DNA of 64,000 nucleotides from contig NC_009420.2 of assembly GCF_000002875.2 (NCBI RefSeq), positions 1,836,951-1,900,950 on the forward strand, read 5' to 3'. The DNA comes from Leishmania infantum JPCM5. Lineage: Eukaryota; Euglenozoa; Kinetoplastea; Trypanosomatida; Trypanosomatidae. This document shows positions 59,708-64,000 of the stretch, piece by piece. A program made the translations under genes and the position numbers. The notes beneath the pieces are model-generated. The model made no database searches. It saw nothing but the letters and a program-made list of their open reading frames with translations, and was not told the origin of the DNA. The first letter of the stretch is position 1, and each line of letters begins with the position of its first letter.

Positions 59708-61798
59708 CTACACTTCCAACTTCTCCAGTCCCTCTAAGGCCTCATCGATCTCAATCCACCGCTGGTACTTGCCGGCATTGCGCAGAAACAGCCTCTTTTG
59801 AATAATACGCAGGAACACAACACGCCTGCTGGCATCGAGGCGGTTGTACAGCACGTACTCGCCGGATGTGGCCGTGACAGTTCGAAAGCGCCACGGAGAC
59901 TGGCGGTGCTTCGCGTAATGCGCATTCAAATGACGACCCAGCGCGACATCGATACCGTCCCAGTGCCTGCTATGGTAGCGCGGCGGTTGCGTGGCCTCCA
60001 AGGGTGTGCTGGTGCTCTTCCAGACGACGCGCGGGCCTGTCTTCTTGCGATGCTCACCAACCACTTTTTCCTCGATCGGCGTCGGCTTCGCTGGATGGAT
60101 CATGCCATCGCGCAGGTAAAAGACGCGGCCGCCGCCATCGCTGTCCTCCTCACCACTGCGGCGTCGCCCCGATGGCGCCGCATCGGACACGTCTGTCCCC
60201 AGGGCCGCAGTCGTCTCCTCTGTCGTCTCGGTCGGCTGTGCGACGGCGATGTTTTGCGCCACTGCCGCCAGCGCCTCGTCGCTTTTGGCGGGGGCAAGCG
60301 GAGTGCGCGTCGGTGACGCTTGCCCCACAGACGCGCTTCCTGGCAAGGAGTGCTCTCGGACATCTGTCGGTGCCGACAGCACGTTTGGTTCCGCCGCGCA
60401 CTCGATGGCGCCGGTGCTCGGCGGATGCGTACCCGCCGGAGACGCTGATGCCGCCGCAGCTGTGTCTTCGCCACGCGTGTCGTCCACCTTATCCGTGTCA
60501 CACACCGCTGCTGTATCTGGGGCAGGGCAGCGCACGAGTCCCTCGACTGTAACTTCAGGAGCGGCCAACTCGTGTTGCGTGAACGCACTCTCACACACGC
60601 CTAGTGATTCCTGTGTAGGAGGCGTGACGAAGCCGTGGCACTCGTCGCACGAGCGCACAGTCGGCGATGTGGTGTCGGGCACAGGGGCCACCTTGCTCGA
60701 CGGCCATTCCGCCGGGCCATCGGGGCGGGCGACGAGGCTGGGCATGCCCTCATCGGTCTCCGCCTCTTGCACGATGCGGTCCAGATCGAGCCTGGTAAGG
60801 CGGTTCTGCTGTTGCTCAATCTCGTGCTCGTACACGATAATGTTTGGCGCGTCCTTGATGGTGCCAGCGCTGTACGCGATGCGCGCTATTGTCATCAAGC
60901 AAGTCACCACCTGCCGGTCATTCTTGCCGTCCACCAGGTCTGAGACGGTGAAGAGTTGCGCGTCGACAAGGTCGTAGCGCCTCTTCGCTGTCGTCAGGAA
61001 TGTGGCTACGTTGTCGCGAACAAAGAAGCCGGTTGTCCGCTTCGGTAGCTTCAGGTCCTCGTCCGAAATGGGAGGACTTTCCATCTTCTGCAGCAGCACG
61101 TGCAGCAGGACACCAGAGCGCAGGGCATCAACAAAGTTGGGCATGGAGCACACATCCGCGTTGTACTTGTCTCCCACCATCTTCGCCACCCACTCACGCA
61201 CCTCCTCGGCTATGATTTCGTCCAGGTCCTCACGCGTCGGCGCTCCACTCAGCTTACTGGGTGGCCGGGCTAACATAAGAGAGGAATCAGACGCCTTTTC
61301 CGTCACATCGCCACTGGTTGCCGGAGGTGTGCTGCTCGTCATGCTGGTCTCGTTCACCTTGATGTGGTGCAGCGAGCCGGCCGCGTGCCCCAGCTCTGAA
61401 TCCTCCTCGAGGACCTTGCACTGTGGGCTTGAGTAACTGCCACGCGAGGCAAGCAGAACACGCCTATTGAGGTGCTGTACACTGTACTTGCGCTCCAGCG
61501 AGCGCAGGGCGTCGCGCTCAGTGAAGCCTTTCATCTCGCTTTGCCGAATCACGCTCTCGATATCCGCGTCGGTGGCGTTGAGAACGGCCTCGCGCATTCG
61601 CCTGGCCACCGTCTCTCGCTGAGGCAGTTTCTGGATCTTAAAGAGTTGATAAAGGTCGTCGAACAGCTCGGCGGGTGTCTGGCCGGCCTTTTGGGCCAGC
61701 GCGACGGAGTCATCAACCTTGTTGACCTTAGAAAAGTCGTAGATGCGAAAGATCTCCCTGAGGTCCTCCTTGTCTTGCTCTGTGAACTCTGCCGACAT
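59708..61798 (-). CDS. Calponin-homology-domain protein with conserved C-terminal module
   Basis: A 696-residue protein. An N-terminal helical part (EDLREIFRIYDFSKVNKVDD, about 1-110) resembles an EF-hand-like or kinetoplastid-specific helical module. Residues about 190-311 form a type-3-like CH domain: EEVREWVAKMVGDKYN, then PNFVDALRSGVLLHVLLQKM, FFVRDNVATFLTTAKR and FTVSDLVDGKNDRQVVTCLMTIAR. The core Trp, the D-G-V-L-L-type helix (here RSGVLL) and the L-V-D-G-K-N motif are all present. A 250-residue acidic disordered linker follows. A compact ending of about 100 residues (WRFRTVTATSGEYVLYNRLD, FLRIIQKRLFLRNAGKYQRW) looks like a second folded domain that I do not recognise. CH domains bind actin or microtubules, so a cytoskeletal role is likely. 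The first ATG after the acceptor is 61798. Confidence 0.8.
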   Translation of the reverse strand: MSAEFTEQDKEDLREIFRIYDFSKVNKVDDSVALAQKAGQTPAELFDDLYQLFKIQKLPQRETVARRMREAVLNATDADIESVIRQSEMKGFTERDALRSLERKYSVQHLNRRVLLASRGSYSSPQCKVLEEDSELGHAAGSLHHIKVNETSMTSSTPPATSGDVTEKASDSSLMLARPPSKLSGAPTREDLDEIIAEEVREWVAKMVGDKYNADVCSMPNFVDALRSGVLLHVLLQKMESPPISDEDLKLPKRTTGFFVRDNVATFLTTAKRRYDLVDAQLFTVSDLVDGKNDRQVVTCLMTIARIAYSAGTIKDAPNIIVYEHEIEQQQNRLTRLDLDRIVQEAETDEGMPSLVARPDGPAEWPSSKVAPVPDTTSPTVRSCDECHGFVTPPTQESLGVCESAFTQHELAAPEVTVEGLVRCPAPDTAAVCDTDKVDDTRGEDTAAAASASPAGTHPPSTGAIECAAEPNVLSAPTDVREHSLPGSASVGQASPTRTPLAPAKSDEALAAVAQNIAVAQPTETTEETTAALGTDVSDAAPSGRRRSGEEDSDGGGRVFYLRDGMIHPAKPTPIEEKVVGEHRKKTGPRVVWKSTSTPLEATQPPRYHSRHWDGIDVALGRHLNAHYAKHRQSPWRFRTVTATSGEYVLYNRLDASRRVVFLRIIQKRLFLRNAGKYQRWIEIDEALEGLEKLEV

Positions 61799-61810
61799 GA
61801 GTGACAGCCA

Positions 61811-61845
61811 CTGCAGATACAGAGAAGGGGGAGGCAGAGGGGAAG
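61811..61845 (-). promoter_or_regulatory. Predicted spliced-leader acceptor for CH-domain gene
   Basis: On the - strand a long C/T tract ends CTGCAG, with AG at 61812-61811, 13 nt before the ATG at 61798. Confidence 0.6.
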
Positions 61846-62629
61846 GCGCGTGCACACAGACAAGTCACCCAAAAGCTGACGCACAACGTGTACGCTTTTG
61901 TGGAGGGAAGCGTGGAAGAACGCACCAGTGGAAACCAACGAGGGAGGGAGAGAGAGGACGGGACGGTTGGCACGCTTTCCCTCTCCCTTCTGCCGTAGGA
62001 CTGCTGTCCCGCGCTGCACTAGAAGCTTTTTCTTCGCAAAAAAGGCTGGTTACACGAGGCGTTTTGTGCTGAAGTTTATCGACACACGAGTGCTACTGCC
62101 AGTTAAGACACTCAAGCAGATGGCGCACGGCGGGCATAACACACAAGCGCCGAGGAGCCGAGAGAGATGACAGCATCAAGACGTGCGTAGGTCAGAAGCG
62201 GGGCGGGTAGGGGTTGTGCAGATCACCGGCTATCCTTCCTCCGAGTCAACTGAAAGGCCGCCTCTTTAGAAAGAGATCCTCTAGCCTCGAAGACACAGCA
62301 TCTCGCCACCAGAAAGAGCCGCACAACTCATGATCTATTCCGTGCGGGAGGAGAAGCTACGCTGACAGCTACTTTTTTTTTCGAAAATATCTTTGATTCT
62401 CCACCCTTTACGCGTCCAGTCATGTCAACTATCCGTCACACCGACAAATATGAGCGCCGAAAAGGCCAATACAGCACCGATATCTTTTCTCCTTTTATTG
62501 TCCATCATCAACCTGCCCACTTCCAGCCCTCTCCCCCGAACACGCCAGCGAGACGTATGTACGCATGCGCACCCACAGCTCTCTATCCGCTGCTAAGCCG
62601 CCGCTCAATTCTGGTCGACTAGGGCGAAA

Positions 62630-63135
62630 CCGTCTGCCGCTGGCTCGGGCCACGCGTCCCGCGGGCTCTTCTCGCTCTTACTCGTCCCCTCCTAGCATAA
62701 GTGCCGCGCGGCTGTCGCCACACGGACTCGGCTGCGGGCTGCATGACTTGATTCAAGCGGGCTTCGGCGAAGGGTGCTGCTCGACGGAAGACGCCGTGGC
62801 GCCTGCGGGGCCGGGTAGTAAGGGGTGGTTCAGGTGCACGCCGGATGTGCTCAGGGAGGAGCCAGGCCAGCTTCCGGTCCGGGTCCTCTGAGACCCTGCA
62901 CAGCCGGCCTCTGTGTCGCCTTCCGCCCTCAGTCGCTTCACGCCGCGGAGTTCCGTAATCTGGTGTGGAAGCTTTTCCCATTTCAGTCTCCATCGCAGTA
63001 TGGTTCGAGCTCGGGGCGCTGCCGCCACGCTTCCGGCACCCGTGCCCTCATATCAGCCCCCCCCCGGGTCGGATTCACGGGACGCCCCGCATGCTCTGCG
63101 CGCACACGCACCCTGGCGCCGATTCGTATGGTGCC
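62630..63135 (-). repeat. SIDER-like degenerate retroposon, copy B (inverted relative to copy A)
   Basis: Its + strand aligns by eye with the reverse complement of 10,680-11,160. In order: GGCCACGCGTC; AAGGGTGCTGCTCGACGG against AAGGGTCCCCCGCTCGAG; GCCGTGG; GGCCAGC; GAGACCCTGC; CCGGCACCCG. Divergence is high, so the two copies are old. The tail beyond 63135 is less clear. Confidence 0.55.
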
Positions 63136-63389
63136 CTTCGCGCTCTTTTCGGTCCGTCACTCTTGCTCTCCTGGCGGACGCGTGGCTTCATCGCATGCGC
63201 CGCGACAGGTCGAGCGATGCCACGAGTCTGCGACAGCACAGTCACCTCCAACTTCCCCTGAGGCCGCGCGCCATTCACAGGCGTGGGCGTTTCAAGCGGA
63301 GGGGACCCACCGACAGACATGCCCCCGCGCACAGAGAGCTCACAGCGTGTCCTTCCGACGGGCACGGGGGGGGAGGGGTGGAGGCAGCA

Positions 63390-63407
63390 ACACACACACA
63401 CACACAT
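63390..63407. repeat. (CA)n run after a G-tract
   Basis: A CA run of about nine units with G-tracts just upstream (63366-63373). Confidence 0.8.
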
Positions 63408-63879
63408 ACGGCGCGGAAAGGCCATGCGGCGCAACTGGCATGTTCATCATCACACCGGTGCGCGCAGCATCGTAGCGTGAAACAAGGTGCGCCTCGAGCC
63501 TCGAGCAATCCGCGACTCTCGCATCGCATACCGGACGCAGCTCCGGATCGGCCGCCCTCACCGAAAAAGCAGGCGGGTCAGAAGCGCTGGCGGGGGTGGG
63601 GGCGCCACAGCGCTAGAAGAGTCAGTGGGCGGCACACCATCTGCACGCCATCTTGTCGCTGCAGCAATCCCAAGTGCGGGCAGGTGCCCGTGGGCAGCTA
63701 GGCGAGGATAAACTCACAGCATCTCGTGATCACAACATACTTTCCCTTCTGGTGCAGGGCGGCCGCCGCCCAAGCAGCGCTTGTGGCGGCCACGGGTAGT
63801 GAATACTTGATGACGGGAGGGCGCCTGAGTGTGGTATCCAAGGGTAGAGAAACCTATTCTGTGGAGCGGAGCTAAGCAG

Positions 63880-64000
63880 CAACAGTGTCGCATATAAATG
63901 CGGAGTCAAGTCTAGTGGCGACAGGGTCAAGCGCCGAAGACGTGCAAAGTACAGAGCAATGTATCGCTGCTGCCGCCGGCCGCCAGGCACTGGATGGCGT
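63880..64000 (+). repeat. SIDER-like degenerate retroposon, copy D (start only)
   Basis: The last 120 bp match the first 110 bp of the 42 kb repeat in the same orientation (GGCGACAGGGTCAAGC, GTATCGCTGCTG, GGATGGCGT). The window ends inside the element, so its 3' part is not visible. Confidence 0.6.

Larger units (their letters stand above)
61799..64000. other. Gene-free right end of the window
   Basis: 2.2 kb upstream of the CH-domain gene with no supported gene on either strand. It contains the leader of that gene, an inverted SIDER-like copy (about 62.63-63.14 kb), a CA run and the start of a second repeat. It may be a divergent strand switch or just an ordinary long spacer. Confidence 0.55.

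Overview
The window looks like a nuclear chromosome segment of a trypanosomatid, most probably a Leishmania. The species cannot be told from the sequence. The evidence is architectural. Genes are intronless and lie in long same-strand runs. Almost every real start codon is the first ATG after a pyrimidine tract plus AG, which is the spliced-leader trans-splicing signal. Coding regions are GC-rich and the gaps between them are long and full of simple sequence. At least four GC-rich dispersed repeat copies of SIDER type (short degenerate ingi/L1Tc-related retroposons) can be recognised.

Layout. From position 1 to about 41.6 kb, fourteen genes lie on the + strand: a 5'-truncated low-complexity protein, a PIG-P-like GPI-anchor factor, two homologous tandem helical-repeat proteins, a DUF1749-type alpha/beta hydrolase, an F-x-P-motif protein, a spermidine-synthase-fold methyltransferase, a PPR protein, a PRL1/PRP46 WD40 splicing factor, a RABL3-like GTPase, a 1208-residue leucine-rich-repeat protein with a terminal CaaX box, a coiled-coil protein, a 2H phosphoesterase and a SWEET sugar transporter. 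From 43.1 to 61.8 kb, five genes lie on the - strand: DNAAF1/LRRC50 (dynein assembly), an MTR3-like exosome subunit, VPS8 (CORVET, with RING), a trichohyalin-like coiled-coil protein and a calponin-homology-domain protein. A frameshifted gene remnant lies between the last two.

The two runs converge at 41.6-43.1 kb. This convergent strand-switch region holds a SIDER-like repeat and a 100-N assembly gap; in Leishmania such places are transcription termination zones. Beyond 61.8 kb no gene is visible on either strand. That end holds an inverted, degenerate copy of the 10.7 kb repeat and the start of a second copy of the 42 kb repeat.

The genes do not form a pathway, as is normal for trypanosomatid polycistronic units. 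Recurrent themes are mitochondrial RNA biology (helical-repeat pair, PPR), flagellum (DNAAF1, coiled-coil and F-x-P proteins), RNA processing (PRL1, exosome, 2H phosphoesterase) and membrane trafficking (VPS8, RABL3-like). The strongest leads for something undescribed are the gene remnant at 56-57.3 kb, the repeat-bearing strand switch, the diverged tandem pair, the CaaX-terminated LRR protein and the apparently inactivated hydrolase.
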